The notes: generated by a model from the letters alone, not told the origin. Shown: positions 22,105-35,558, counted from the first letter of the stretch. The stretch: 64,000 bases of DNA from Heterotrichella gracilis (GCA_032358255.1 JAULBX010015422.1:1-64000); one strand, 5' to 3'. Translations and numbers: made by a program.

Positions 22105-25100
22105 CATATGCCTGAAATGCAACGCCCATCCCGCCAAGGGCACCACAGGTAGCTCTGGATTATCAATGGGTAAGTGATAGCTGCCACCGTCACTGGAAGG
22201 GGTCATGGAAGATGGCGCACAGCAGGGCGCTGGGAGGCTTGTGGTGCACGCCAGCTACACTGTGCTAGAAGTGACTGGCCTCCAGTGTCTGACTTGACTA
22301 CTAGCTGAGCTTGGTAGTTGTGACAGTATGGCACATGCCATGTGTAGGGTGTGTCAGGCTGCTGACATTGATCTGCTCAGCAGACCGATCACTAAATTGT
22401 CAAGACACATGTTGATTATTGTTGTATGTCAGCTTTATGGTTAGGGTTTTGGGCTTGAACGCATTGGCAATTGCTGGCTGAAATTGTGAAATATCAATTA
22501 TGTGTCATGTGAACATTGATTACTTAAAAAGCCTTGTGCATTTCTGTGGCCAGTGTTCGCATTATATTGGGAATGTCTAGACTGTTCATGGTGTTGCTGG
22601 CTTTCCACCCTGCTTGTATGTGTCTTAGGTGTATGCTGATTACTCCCATTTCCTGGGGAAGTGCTGTCGTGCGATATGGCGTGTGCATGCGCCACTACCT
22701 GTGAGTTTTAATTATATACCTGTGTGTCTGATGTTTTATCCTCGGGGTTTACTTGGTCCTAGTCCTCCTTGCAAGTGTATGCTCTGTCAGCCAAATGTGT
22801 AGTACGTTCCATCATGGGCCAATCGGTCCTGTACATTGTGGCAGCACCGAGCATCATATACAAGGGTCCAATCCTTGAGGCTGTGGCTTCAGCATCAGTA
22901 GCCTGTGGTTGGATGGGTGTGATTTACATTTTACTAGTAGCCCCCTGGCATGTGCGAGGCCAGTTGATTTCTCCACCGTCCCTTCAATCTACCTATGATC
23001 GTAGCCCCGATGCATCCTATCTCCCTCAACTATGAGGGAGCATTAGATCCTTCCTGCTTATCCGGTTTGGAAGGCAGTCAAGCAAACCTTGTTGAAATAC
23101 CTACAGAGTAGTCATTTTGGATCGTCTGTACCCCATGGGGAAGCAGCTGTGCTCATGACCCCAACTCCGCCTCTGTGCGTCCCCTAGGTTTTTCTTGACG
23201 GAAGAAATGGAAGTTCCTTCTCAGGTGACCATTCCCAGCGGTGCCGGTGCTTTAATGCACACCTGGACCTGAGATTAACCATTTGGAATGATACCCTTGT
23301 GCATTGAAGCACAAATCTATTGAAACAAAATCAATGTCGATTGCAAGTGGCTCAAGAGCTGCCGACAACGGCTAGCGGTCTGGGCCCCCTTGCTTGCGGT
23401 GCAGGGAAGGGAACATGCCATATGGCATATTAAACATAGGAGAGCCACATGGCCGCAACCTATAGAACCTCAGTTGGGTACTGCCGAATGTGCTCCACTC
23501 TGGAGAAGGACTATGGTGACAAATGGTATGTGATCAGATGGCAACATGAGAGTGCTGCCCATTTGTGAAGAAATGCTGTGTGAATGTTGACTAATGTTGG
23601 CCATTTGCATTGTGCTGTGGCGGTTGACATAGGCTTGCCAGTAACTTGAAAACTGCTACATGTATACATTCTGAGGCATGCGGCATGGCATGCTATGCTC
23701 CATGGGCCTTCCCAAGCGCTATGCAGCTGTGTACTAATAATATCCTTGCCACTACCGCCGACGGCATTATACTTCATATGAGATTTCTGTTTGTTTGTTT
23801 GTATATCAACTACCCACGACAGCCTACGAGGCGCACTTATTTGTGGCTGTTTGGGCATACGCTGCATGGCTGCCGGCTCCTGTGGCTCATCAAGCACCTG
23901 CTAAGGCGCATGTCCCAGCCCTCACACTCTAAAATCTGTCTTTAGGGCAGCATGTTGTTACTAATACCTGTGTTGAGGATTTCAAACGAATTGTGTGACA
24001 GTCAATATGAGGTCCACTTGCCAAGCCAGGATGTACACAGATTTTGTAACTTGTGGCATCAGCTGTGTGAACTCCTTGGAACCTTCCACAGTCTGGGCCA
24101 TCTTGTTATTGGAAGAGGATTCATGCGTCGTTGATGATACGCCTGAAAGGAAGACGCCATGCGAGACCACTTGTTGGTCCAATCTGGGGTTTCGAACCCT
24201 TCCGAAGGGTTTCACGGGGCCTGATTTCGAAAGGCTGATCAGATATCTATGATAGATAATCTCGGCACGTTGACATATGCATGAGTGTGTATACCTGGTG
24301 AACAGAGTCGTTCAAAGTGAAAATCTGAGGCAGTTGAACCATACACCAAACTACAAGCACCTGTCAGTGACAACCTCGCTCGGACCTCGGTGGTATTGAG
24401 CATAGCAGCGTCCGAATGGGCAGCCAGGCGAATATGTTTACACGGCAGGTATTCAACCCACATCGTGTGCATGGTGGTAGTACACGTTAAGAGTGGTGTA
24501 TGTATATCCATGCTGCGTTCAACGTGATGCCTCCCACGACTGTCCAATAAGGCTCAAGTTGACAACCCCTGTATGGAAGTCACTGTGTACACCACAAGCT
24601 TGCACGCTTAGGGCGCTGGGTCATACCTCTGGGGTATCCCAGAGTCTGTGCTCATGGATTGAAGCCTGCATTGCAAGTTGTAATGACTGAGTGCACCACG
24701 TACCTGTGTGCCGCCACAATTGGAGAGGTAAAGCCCTCCTGTTGCAACTCCTCTAAAACTTCCACAAAGTACGCGCCTCAACAGCAGGGCTTGTTCAAAA
24801 GCCACTGTGGTAGCTTACTTGGCAACAGATTGTTTGCTTGGCAATGCCTGCAGGAACGCCACAGCACCAAGGACAGCAGTACAGCAGCAGCCCATCAGGT
24901 GCTTGGGGCTCCTCAACCTGTTAAGCCACAGGTGGGTGGCAAAGCGCAAGCTGTGGGCTGATACCTGGAGCCTGGTTGCTACAATGTCTCTCAGTGTGGG
25001 TGTAGGGTGTAGGGATACGCTTCACCCTCTGTGAAGCCCCGGAGTACTAAAACATCCACAATTCCCTGTTAGTCTGGACTGCTTAAAACGTGAAGGGGGA

Positions 25101-25612
25101 AATGATCTGTTCCAGCCTCTTAGACTGGTGGTCTGTCAATCTGCATCATACTAAGTATGCCCTCAATACTTGAGAACATGTCTGGCCAGGAGAAGAGGGT
25201 CCTCATGACATGCAATGTTTGCAAAGTTACTTATGTGTCATGCAACAGTTGGTGGGTGACTTGATGACCTGAGGCTGCTTAGCCTTTCCTAGCACAGTGT
25301 TCAGACCCGGTTGAACTCAGTTGAACTCAGTTGGACATAGTGCAATTGTATCTGCCTGTAAATCATGTGGCATCAGCCGGGGCTGCGTCAGGGCTTGTGA
25401 GGGGTTTTAGTCCAATCAGGGGTGTTAATATATAGTTTAAAACCAGGATTCCTGATTTATATATGAACACCCCTGGTCCGACTTGCCTGAGGCATCATCA
25501 GTCTAATTTTTGTAAGCTCGCGCATTATGCATCATCACAAGGCACCATGCATCACTGGCATGCATCAGGTGGTGCATTACACGCTTGTTGATTTTTGCGA
25601 TTTTCTGTTCAG
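22105..25612. other. Unresolved region, probably lipase 3' flank plus 5' exons of the MYND gene
   Basis: No complete gene is readable. The first secure MYND-gene exon starts with an acceptor, so upstream exons must exist. A candidate is 24795-24953, whose helical reading AYLATDCLLGNACRN ends at a CACAG|GTGGGT donor. Its phase does not join the next exon directly, so I leave it open. Confidence 0.4.
25417..25475. mobile_element. Second tiny terminal-inverted-repeat element (MITE-like)
   Basis: The arms CAGGGGTGTTAATATATA and TATATATGAACACCCCTG enclose about 23 bp. The flanks GTCCAAT and GTCCGAC match at 5 of 7 bases, as an aged target duplication would. Outer CAGG ends and the inner AATATATA resemble the element at 1913-1964. 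Confidence 0.5.
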
Positions 25613-28600
25613 ATCCCAGATGCCAGCCCGTCCCAGTTCCCCAACGTGTACAGCGCACTGGCCAAGGCCAAGGCAGGCATGCTGGAGCTTGCAGGCAGCC
25701 CCCAGGAGCTTTCAGCCCATTGTGAGCGCGTGTCTGCACACTTTGCAAGGCACCTGGTGGGTCAGGTGAGGTACAATCATTGATGGACTCCCTGGCTGGT
25801 AGTACCTAACATTACTCAATTCATTGCAAGTACAAGCAGAGCCATGGATGCAGTACCGGGCGTCAATCCCGTGTATTTACAAGCAGAGCCCCCTTGAACA
25901 AATAATCATTGCCATTGTAAATATAAATTAGTTCTAGCCCAATACAAATGGTCTATCTCAATGTCTAGGACTGCCAGTACCATAACGTAAATAGAAGAAC
26001 TTGTTAAATTTTACACCTTGCTGTACGTGCAGGGTGGTGGAGGCCAGGAGATGCGCACTGCAGTGGCAAGGGAAGTGCTGGATGGTGGCTGGGCTGGGAG
26101 CCGGGTGTGGGCACAGCCGCTCAAAGACGCTGCTGCTCTTCTCAACACACAGCAACGCATCCTCCTGGCCAACAGCTGCCTTGCATCTGCTGTGGTGTAT
26201 GTGGTTTCACAGGCAACGGACCAGGAGTTGTGGGTTGGTAGGTGGCCTGCACCCTCAATTAATTGCCAGGTATTGCGCATTGCAGCACCGCACGGCACAG
26301 CCCATGTAGGTGTTCAACTCAGTGAGGTGCTTGGTGGTTTGTAATGGACCACAAGTTGACGAGTGACAAACTATAAAATGATGCTACCTGTTATGTAGAT
26401 TATCATCATGGTCCAAAACCATCCTGCTGTTTTATCCATGATCTGAACCCAACAACTGTGGAAGGCGCACATAATTTGAGAGTAAATTACTGCCAGCTGA
26501 CTAGCGTTTATGCCAGATTTGCATTGCCCTCTTTGTTCACTTCTACCCCGTCAGTTCTTTTAACCGTTCATGAAGAACCTGCATACAGAAGTAACACCAG
26601 TATTGCACAACATCATACCCAGCCATATACGCGATGGCCACAGCAGCACTGGTGTGTACAGGGAAGTCAACAGATGGCACGTCCGTATGCTCGTGGCACC
26701 TCCTAAGGTTCTTGGCACTCTTGGCGGACACTGAGGGGTTGAGGCAGGTCATGTGGAGCAATGGCGGAGTGCACATGGCAGCCACCTTGCTGCACCGTTT
26801 CCACATGCACTTGCAAGCACAGTCCATGATTGATTTGCAATTGACAGACATCCATCGCGGTGCGAGATTCCGTGGAATGAGCAATGTGGTCCATTTCCTC
26901 GGGTCTGCCATCAAGTCAGGTGAGTTGCTTTTGTATTGTCCTCTGTTTAGTCCATGATGGCTTGTATACTCCATGTTTGTGGGTTTGGTCGTTCGTTTGG
27001 GCCAAGTTTGTGTTAATCTTTGTTCTTAAATACTGCAACTTGTGTTGCATTGTAATGTAACAAGTTGTAACCGTCATATATATTGTGCAGGTGAGGCCCT
27101 GGTAGAGGAAGGGGAGTGCAAGGACCAGAGTTTGCCGTTTGTGCAGGACATGGCCCATACAGAACAATGGGGCTTGACTGCCAGGTAGGCAAAACCCCTC
27201 ACTGAGTATTTGGCCCATTGGCAACCCCTCAGAATTTGGCCCATTGGCAACCGTTGCTGCTCATCCATGCATGCCCAAATGAGCTGGCAAATCCATTAAT
27301 GAAATCTCTCGTTCATTTACCATCCTGTTTACAAGTGCAACAAGGATGGAGCATTTTGACCTGTGATGCCAGATGTTTTGACCTGTTATTGTTTAGGCAG
27401 TTTATCGAGTCTTTACATAGATTGTCTCAAAGATCATTCCCCCTGGAAATCACACTCAACTGGAAAGGTTATGTTCAGCTCTGTGTGGTTGCATGCTTTG
27501 CAGGTGGCTTGTTCAGGAAGGAGTGCCGGATGAGCTGGCATCCCTCTGTATTGCCTTGACACCCCTTGGCGACAGCATCCGTTATCAATCCGGTGACGTG
27601 TTTGATGCTTGTAAGGCAATGGCAATCTCAGCATGCTTTGAATGCTTGGATGTACTGAGGGAATTGTTTACTTTTCTCCCGCATTTGAGGGCTGAGGTTC
27701 TCACACGCAACCCTTGCTTGATGGCCTGCCTGACCAACCTCAACAGCGGTGCACTCTGCGAGGGCGTGCTGTATCCTCAGGCTGTGCACATGTTCAAAGT
27801 GCTGGCACGCGAGGATGGCGTTTCAACAGCCGCAGCGCTGCTCAAGCTGCGCAGCACAGTGCAATTCCTCACAGGTAGTTACTACCTGTGAGAACTGTTC
27901 TCAGAGATTGATTGTTGCCCCTTGCCGTGCTCAACATGGGGTCGATTATGTATAGTAAGTAGGGCGTGTTGTTTCAGTCCCCTTCCCTTACAATCTGTCT
28001 GCGCTCCTATTTCAGGCACAGAGCACCATCACAAGATGCTGGAGGCTGTAGCTAATGATGTGCAGAGTGGGCAGCGCAATTCGGACAGGTTCCTGGAGAG
28101 CATCCTGGTCAACCAGGTGGGTCCTGTCGGGGTGCAGTCAGGTGCAGTCAGGGTGCTGATAGGCAACTTACAGCCTTTTATTATGTATATAAAATTACTA
28201 TAATAACTAATTATCTGTGAATTTTTGTTTTATATTTATTCATTTAAGTATTTATGTTCCAACAGGTGTATTCTGTCTGGTATCTGAGTGTTAACGAGGC
28301 GCTGCACCGTATGGAGGGGGTTGACCCGCTTGAAGGTAGGGGAAATAGTGCCACTTAGTGTCGGACAGGAGGCTAATGGTCATTTTTAATTGAACTACTC
28401 CGCAGAAGGCACCTTCGTACTTGGGCACTTGCATTCCAGCAACACAACATATTATAAAAAAAGCGTTGTAATTGCGGTACCGAGTGGTTAGGTTCTGACA
28501 CCCTTTATAAATACCATTTGCTGGTCTACGATTTGCGTCTTAGATCCTGCTGGGTTTGACTAATATCCTTTTAAGAGGGTGCAGTTGAATCAATACTCTA

Positions 28601-31600
28601 CCAAGCAACACCCAATTGGGGTACTTACTCAATACTATTAGGTGATGATTTAGATTAAACTGGCAGGCAAAGGTCCCATATTTTAAGCTGACCACTCCTG
28701 CCTGACGTCCCTGAGTCTGTTACGCATATTTTCCTGGCTGCAATTGTTCATAGATCAAATGTACAAAAAAGTATGTGCAGCGTAATGACTTTATTTTGAC
28801 TGGCTTGCAGAGTATTGCGATACCCTAAAGGATCTGGTGCTCTGGCTGTCTCAGGTATGGGAAGAAACAGCATTAACATTCATTGTTCTCTGAAATTGGA
28901 AATTTTGTCAACAATTACAATGTTGATGAATGACATTGCCATCATGTATTTCCTTATTGTCAACGATAATCATCAGCTAGTTGGTAAGCGGTCGAGAGGG
29001 GCACCCAGGGCCACATGTGCTGCCCTTGTCGCTAAGGACCTGCAGGTTACCAACATTCGAAAGTGGTACAAGCAATGTCAGGATGGTATGCTATAATAAT
29101 AATAATAAAACGATAATCACAACGATAATCCCAATCATCTGATTCAGCATCCTGCTGGCGCCAGGTGGCGCTTGCAATTGATGGACCTGCTCCAGGGGGC
29201 ATTGTTCCAGGGATGGATACATGCGAGGTGGCGCTTGATGTGCTGATGCACATGTATTCACAAGGCCAAATAGATGACAGAACCTTGGAGGTAAGGTGCT
29301 GCATCAAGAGGATAAGTGGTGCAAACACCAACCAGCATGAATTTCCGAACGTTTTCAGCTCGATTTGGGCTTCAAATATTGTTAATGGAGTACGGGCCAC
29401 AAATATTTGACGCTCCAATCTGTTATAGCACAGCATCACGCACAATTGTGTGGCATACATGCATTTGTAGCATGCAAAAGGTGTGGGCATTGCTTGCTTG
29501 ATTGTGTTTTCTGTGGTGTCCATGACTTGGCATCATGCATGAATCATCTGGCTCAGTTTCATCTTCTTATTGATGCATACACATGGATCCATGCAAATCA
29601 GGTGCCACTGCCATATGATATGTACAATGAAACTTTTGCCTGCAGACAAATCTCATTGAACCAGTATGCAATTTCCTTCTGGAAAACTTCAGCACCTCCC
29701 CCACTGGTGCACTGCACATGGGGTACGCACACATATATGCAACAGAGATTTTCCAGAATACTTCATCGATCATCCAAGACGCACAAGGCGCGACCCAAGA
29801 CGCAAGGGATAAGGTAGGTATTAGTTAGAAATATGGACCTTTTTTTGGGACGTATGCATAGGCATGCCAATGTCCTGCTGTTTGCCTGCCAGCGATCAGA
29901 CCGACTGTCCAACCAGGGCGCTAGTATGGATCCAAAATCTACGCCGTGGAGTTAGATGGCCAAATGGATAGTGTATAAAGGACTTTACTACATTCAGAAT
30001 ACTCTGTATGATTTGTACCCATCAACCCCTGTGTGAAGCTGCCACGGCTTCTAACACAATTTGTGTCATCAAACCTGCAGGTTGGTCATCCCATACTGGC
30101 TGACATAAGGCAATGCCTTGAAATGACCCTTGGGTTGCAGGTGCCTGGAAAGTCGCTGCCGCAAATGCTCTTTCACCACGGGTACTTCAAGGCACTGGTG
30201 CAGGCAATGGTGACAGGGCATTCGACCAAAGCAAGTACGCCGAGATGCTGTGTAGGGCAGTCACCCTTTGGGCCCCGGGAGCACAACTGCCTCTTCAGGC
30301 GCTTCATGTGCACTACTCCATTGGACATATGATTGAAGACATTGCAAGGTGCAGCCAAGGCACAGTCTCATCATGTATAAGTTGGTTGGCTCGGAATGCG
30401 TTCCACTGTAGCTGTTACTATGCATGGACAAATTAATTTGTCATAAGTCTTCACTCTAGCATACGCTGACACACTCGCTAGAAGATAGCTATCAGCTTTG
30501 CACATGTGGCGCCAAGCAGTTTGTCCTGGCACTGTTCATACCATTGGTTGATAGTTTGCCATTGTAGCATGCGTCCTTGCGGATATTGAGTAAATGAAGT
30601 ATGCTTCTTTGAGGATATGATTCATGTCTCGTTGACATAAATGTTCAATAATTGCCTCCTATCTGTACCGCGCTCAGCCTGTGCATTCCAGCATGTATAT
30701 TCATCCTGATGTTGCGCAGAACATTCTGGCAATTTGTGCGTATCATGAGGATAATCATGAGGATAAGTATTGTGGACGTGCATGTATGCATTCATGAACA
30801 AACGAGTGTATACAGGTACATGCTTTCCAACACTGCCATTGACTGGGTTGCGGACAGAGATCAGAGATTGCTGCAATTGATGAGTATGCTTGATGCGAGA
30901 ATCCGGGGGATAGGTAAGCAGCCATCATGGATATAGTTTACGACCGTTATGACAATCAAATGTTTTCTGAACACAAAATGATGCGCAATGTGATAGCTGG
31001 GATATTCCCAGCTGCTCTGTAGATGTACAGGAGCTCAGCTTGCCCTATGTGGGGTTAGGGGGCTTTTTAGTGATTATTAGTCAGAATCAAGTCCTATATG
31101 AGCAGGGCACTCCATTATATCTTTGGTGCAGACAGCAGCAGGGGAGTGACCATGGATGGGGATTACTCGCTTCCCCGCAGCTCAGTGAAGTACAATGCAT
31201 GCGATGGAGTATGCTATGCGTCTGCAGATCTTGAAGCACAGGTAACCTGACCTCCAGCTTTGCTTGTACAAAATCCTCACATTTGGCGCGGTGCTTGCGC
31301 AGTAAAGAACGGCACAAACTGCCCCGACTCCTGCTGTTGTTTCTCAGCTCTGGTAATATGCCCTCGCAGGTCATACTCTCTGCAATGATAATGACTTACC
31401 ATGTTGGACTGCATGATGCACAAGAAGGGCATGGGACCGAAGGGAAGGAGTACGTAAAAACGCTGCATGGGCCTGGCTGGGTCGCCACCGTTCACTTTGT
31501 GACGTTTGCACAAGCTGCCACGGCGCTTCAAGGAGTGGATGCGTTCCTGGCTGTACGCGGGGTGAGTGTCAGGCCCACAGGGTATTTTTGGATATTGCTT

Positions 31601-32034
31601 ATATTAAAAATCCTAAGCATTTTACACATTCACTAGTGGGCCAAACCCTAGTAGGGTGCGGTAAGCCTGCTGGGACCCAGGGCAGCTTGGTATGCGCCCA
31701 GTGGCAGCCACCAGAACCCCTACTATCAGGGGCCAGGCGCGCCAAGATGGAGCCTGCGGCGCTGACTGTGCACGTGCTGGTGGATGACGTCAATGTGTGG
31801 AAGGCAATGTCAAAGACCTGGGGCGATGTGGCGTGGGAGGGGGTGACAGGGAGGTGGGAGAAGGGGTGCTATCAGTGCAGGGCCGGCCCCACTGATGGTG
31901 AGCCCCTGCGCAAGTGCAAGTGCGGGGGGGCCTGGTACTGTGGGCGCAGCTGCCAGGTGGAGCACTGGAAGGGGGGCCACAGGCAGGAGTGCAGCGAGCG
32001 CAAGGGGGCCCCGCCCCGCCACAAGGCTGCGTGA
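25613..32034 (+). CDS. Large helical protein with C-terminal MYND zinc finger (5' exons unresolved)
   Basis: Exons read are 25613-25765, 26033-26237, 26623-26919, 27091-27184, 27504-27874, 28016-28116, 28266-28335, 28811-28854, 29165-29290, 29646-29813, 30081-30348, 30816-30913, 31132-31241, 31370-31561 and 31681-32034, about 880 codons. Phases join at every step. Most of it is leucine-rich helical sequence without a domain I can name. The last exon has a full MYND finger: CYQC, then CKCGGAWYC, GRSCQVEHW and HRQEC, a fold that binds proline-rich peptides in partner proteins. No SET domain was seen. The frame moves by one base within 30185-30240. Both sides read as good protein, so this is a one-base loss, an assembly error, or an unusually short intron. 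Introns here are AT-richer and lack exon copies. Confidence 0.7.
27205..27254 (+). repeat. Short tandem duplication in an intron
   Basis: ATTTGGCCCATTGGCAACC occurs twice with a spacing of about 29 bp. Confidence 0.7.
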
Positions 32035-32822
32035 TGGTTTACCATTTGGGGAATATCTGGTTGATGGTATAACACCCCTGATATCATTATGCAGCGTACA
32101 ATTTTGACTGCAATTTGGGGAACTTGTTGTGCCGGACACTGCAGGCGCAGCTGCCATGTGGGGGGTTGGAAGGGGGCCATATCCTGGATAGCAAAAGGGG
32201 ATGCATGGTGGTCGACCATTACACAGCACGCATCACCCTGGTGGTGAACCCGTGCTTGGCTGTCGAGGGTTGAGGGTTATCTGTAGTCCTGCCCAAGTAC
32301 TCTTAGGCATTATGGTGAGCCTCTGTTGCCCACCCCGCGTGTATCCTGGTGATTGTCTATGTTCATAAATTCTTTAACACCGTGCAATACACAGTGCCTC
32401 CATACCTGTGCTACGCTGTTGAAAGGGAGGTACTAACGCACCACATTAACCAGGACTTGCCCTGTTGAGGGGCACAGGTAGCACGCACAAACCCCGAGTG
32501 GCTAAATACCTACAGGCATGAACATGTTGACAGGGTGGGATGCTACTACGATCAACAAGGTTGCATGGCAGTGTGTGTGACCTGTTGATTTTATCCATTT
32601 TAAATTTCACAATTTTTATATTTTGCCCCGAAAAAGCCAAACTTATCCGGACCATACAAGCACTAACAGCGTGTGCGCCAGGGCTGTTGTGCAGTCCGTC
32701 TGCTGGGTCTATGTACTGCAGCCAAGTTACCGCTCCGAACCCTACCTCCTCCCATGATATAGAGTCCTAGTGGCATGCACACCTGCTGGTGGTAAAGCCT
32801 GGTGCCCACACAACCCACCACC
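32035..32822. other. Intergenic between MYND gene and Z-ISO
   Basis: No gene is recognised. It should hold the MYND gene 3' UTR and the Z-ISO promoter. Confidence 0.5.
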
Positions 32823-35558
32823 ATGCTCTCCTCAACCCTGGGACGCCAGCCCTTCACCGGCACAAACCTACGCCGAGGGCAGCACCTCGCCGCCGCCGCA
32901 AGCCCCACTCCGCGCACCACGCCCACAGCATCCCACCGCCACGGCATCCCATGCCCCACCCGGCGCGCAACTTTGGTCAGCAAGCGCATCGCCTCTGTCA
33001 GTGGCAGGCATGCAGCAAGGGGTGCTAGCCGAATAGGGGCGCAGGCAGGGAAGGAGGTGGAGCCGGAGGTTTCCGATGTGGGCGAGGATGCGGCTGTGTT
33101 CGATTTCCAGCAGCAGAGCGCCAAGTCGTGGGGCATCTTTGCTGCGCTGCTGACGGGCGTGCTGGGGCTGATGTACCTGGTATGTACAGGCCCTGTCATA
33201 TGGCGCAGTATGGCTACTGTGCATCAGATACAGTTATAGTATAGGGACCTTGGTGGGCCGCTGTGGTGCACCCTTGACTGTGGATGGTGTCTGCATTACC
33301 AGGGGTGAATGAGCTTGGCTGCTGACCACCTAACATGCTGGTTTACGGTTGAGCGTTTTATGTTGTAAAAATAGCCAGATGCACTTGCCGGTGCTCCAAC
33401 AGGGTTGTGGCCTCCCATACCGCATATGCATGCATTGGCACCCATCCTGCAAGGGTGCACGTATATAAAGCCATTTCAATGCAGCATGCCTGCGTACACA
33501 ATCACCCCTGCCTAGCGCACCCTCATCATGCACCCACCTTGACACCTCTCCCTTCCCCACCCCCACCCAGACCCTAACCAAAACCGTCCAAAAAAAAACC
33601 CTAACCAAATCCTTAACCAAACCCCCCAGGTGTGGATTGCGCCTGACACGGGCCTGGCTACCGACTACGTGCGAGCGCTGGAGGGTCTGGGATCGAGCTC
33701 GGAAGTGACCATGATCGCCATTTTGGCCATTTTTGCCCTGGCGCACAGCGGCCTGGCCTACCTGCGACCCTACGGTGCGAAACCCTACATGTCGAAACCC
33801 TATTAGGGTCTGCATCAGTACCGGTCTTTGCCCTGGTAACCCCTGGCCACAGTGCACTGCTATTCATGGCTGCACTGCTGGAAGTCTATGTAACCAGTCC
33901 ATGTAACCCTGACTCCCCCCCTGCTAATCAGGCTTTCCTGCTGGAATGCAATGTTTTTGACCCTTTTTATACCCTTCCCTCAGGTGAGGACCTCATCGGC
34001 GCCCGCGCCTACCGGGTGATCTTCGCCCTGGTCAGCCTACCCCTGGCCACGGTTGCCCTGGTGTACTTCATCAACCACAGATACGATGGGGTGCCCCTCT
34101 GGAACCTGCGGGGGGTGGAGGGGGTGCACTCGCTGGTGTGGGCGCTCAACTTCATCTCCTTTGGCTTCCTCTACCCCTCCACGTTCAACATCCTGGAGGT
34201 GCGTTGGGGGTAGGAGGGGTGTGGGGCAGATATGAGAGGGCTGGCTCTGAATCTCAAGGGGGTGGCTGGGGTGCAGATTGGTTGCTCAACCTGGGAATTG
34301 TCCCCCTCCACATTTGACACCATGGAGGTGCGGTGTGGGTGGGGCCACTGGAATTGCTGCAGTCATTTCCCCAAACCCCAATTACCCCAAGCTCCAGTTT
34401 CAAACCCGTGGAACACACCCTCCCTTGTCAGGTTACCTCCCATGCTGCTGCAGCTGAGTGACGGTGCAATCCTGAGTTTAGGGTTTAGGGTCATCCCCAT
34501 GTTGCGCACATTCCCTCCTCATTGAGTCCTTCCTCCAGGTGCCAGCCCAACTTCCCAAACCCCTACACTTAAAAACCCTTCAAAACCCTAGGAACCCAAA
34601 TTTACCCTCCCATGCCAGGTGGCAGCAGTTGACGAGCCCAAACTGCACCTGTGGGAATCTGGCATCATCCGCATCACGCGCCATCCCCAGATGGTGGGAC
34701 AGCTGCTGTGGTGCGCGGGGCACACTCTGTGGGGTGGATCGTCACTTTTTAACCCTTAACCTAGACCTTAAACTCACATTTCCCTCCCCAAGATGCTAAA
34801 AACTCCCCCATTTTTCCCAGGTGGCAGCAGTGGACGAGCCCAAGCTGCACCTGTGGGAGTCTGGCATCATCCGCATCACACGCCATCCCCAGATGGTTGG
34901 GCAGCTGCTGTGGTGCGCGGGGCACACCCTGTGGATTGGGTCCTCCTTCCTGGTGGTTGCGTCGCTGGGCCTCATGGCGCACCACCTGTTTGGGGTGTGG
35001 CACGGGGACTTCCGGCTGAAGAGGAAGTATGGGGAGGTGGGTGGGGTGGTGGGGTGCGTGTTTATCTGGTGGTGGTGGTGGATGGGGTCTTTCTTCCTGG
35101 TGGGTTATTGCTAGAGACTAGTACTTCTCGCGCAAATGCCAGAATCCATCGTCGTCCAGCATTCCAATGCCAGAATCGACCCCATCGACCACCCATCATG
35201 GTGAAATCCGTGTAATGCCAGAACTCACTCCTTGCTACAGTTTTGCCTTCCACAAAGCAATTGCTGCATGCGCCTGCAACCCTCCCCGTTGCAATTCAAT
35301 GCCAGAATCGATGCGATTGTTGTACGTAAACGCCAAAAGTCACAATTTCTCCATTCCCCCTTCCAGGCATATGATGCAGTGGCGGCGCGCACCAGCACCA
35401 TACCCTTCCAAGCCATATGGGAGGGGCGCCAGGTGCTGCCCCCAGACTACTGGAAGGAATTTGCGAGGGGGCCTTATTTGGTGGTCACCCTGGTCACACT
35501 CGGGGCCTATTTTGCACACCCCCTCATGTTCTCGGCGTCCCACAGCTTGGGGTGGTGA
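32823..35558 (+). CDS. Z-ISO: 15-cis-zeta-carotene isomerase, plastid (NnrU family)
   Basis: Isomerises the 15-cis bond of 9,15,9'-tri-cis-zeta-carotene between phytoene desaturase and zeta-carotene desaturase in the plastid carotenoid pathway. It is a heme-dependent membrane enzyme. Exons are 32823-33179, 33630-33774, 33984-34198, 34821-35036 and 35367-35558 (374 aa, close to the plant enzyme). Residues 1-75 are Ser/Thr/Arg-rich and look like a transit peptide. Then come [10 protein letters not shown], several membrane segments, and strongly conserved blocks: [55 protein letters not shown] and GAYFAHPLM. His residues in ALAHSGL and AHHLFG are candidates for the heme ligands. Intron 3 carries an exon copy described separately. 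Confidence 0.93.
33821..33860 (+). repeat. Weak relic of Z-ISO exon 3 interior
   Basis: A short decayed match to the exon segment coding [10 protein letters not shown] lies in intron 2. Confidence 0.45.
34280..34340 (+). repeat. Relic copy of Z-ISO exon 3 end
   Basis: It resembles the exon end coding for the PSTFNILE region plus the donor GAGGTGCG, about 135 bp downstream of the real donor, strongly decayed inside. Confidence 0.65.
34617..34740 (+). repeat. Copy of the first 38 codons of Z-ISO exon 4, all differences synonymous
   Basis: The acceptor CCAG and 114 bases of exon 4 recur 200 bp upstream of the real exon. Seven bases differ and each is a silent third-position change, so the encoded peptide is identical (VAAVDEPK to GHTLW). 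After CTGTGG the copy leaves the exon sequence, and only a weak donor (GTGGAT) follows. Confidence 0.85.

Noticed and set aside
28465-28560. tRNA-like A-box motif (TACCGAGTGGTTAGG)
   Set aside because: No convincing B box or acceptor stem is present, so neither a tRNA nor a tRNA-derived SINE can be supported.
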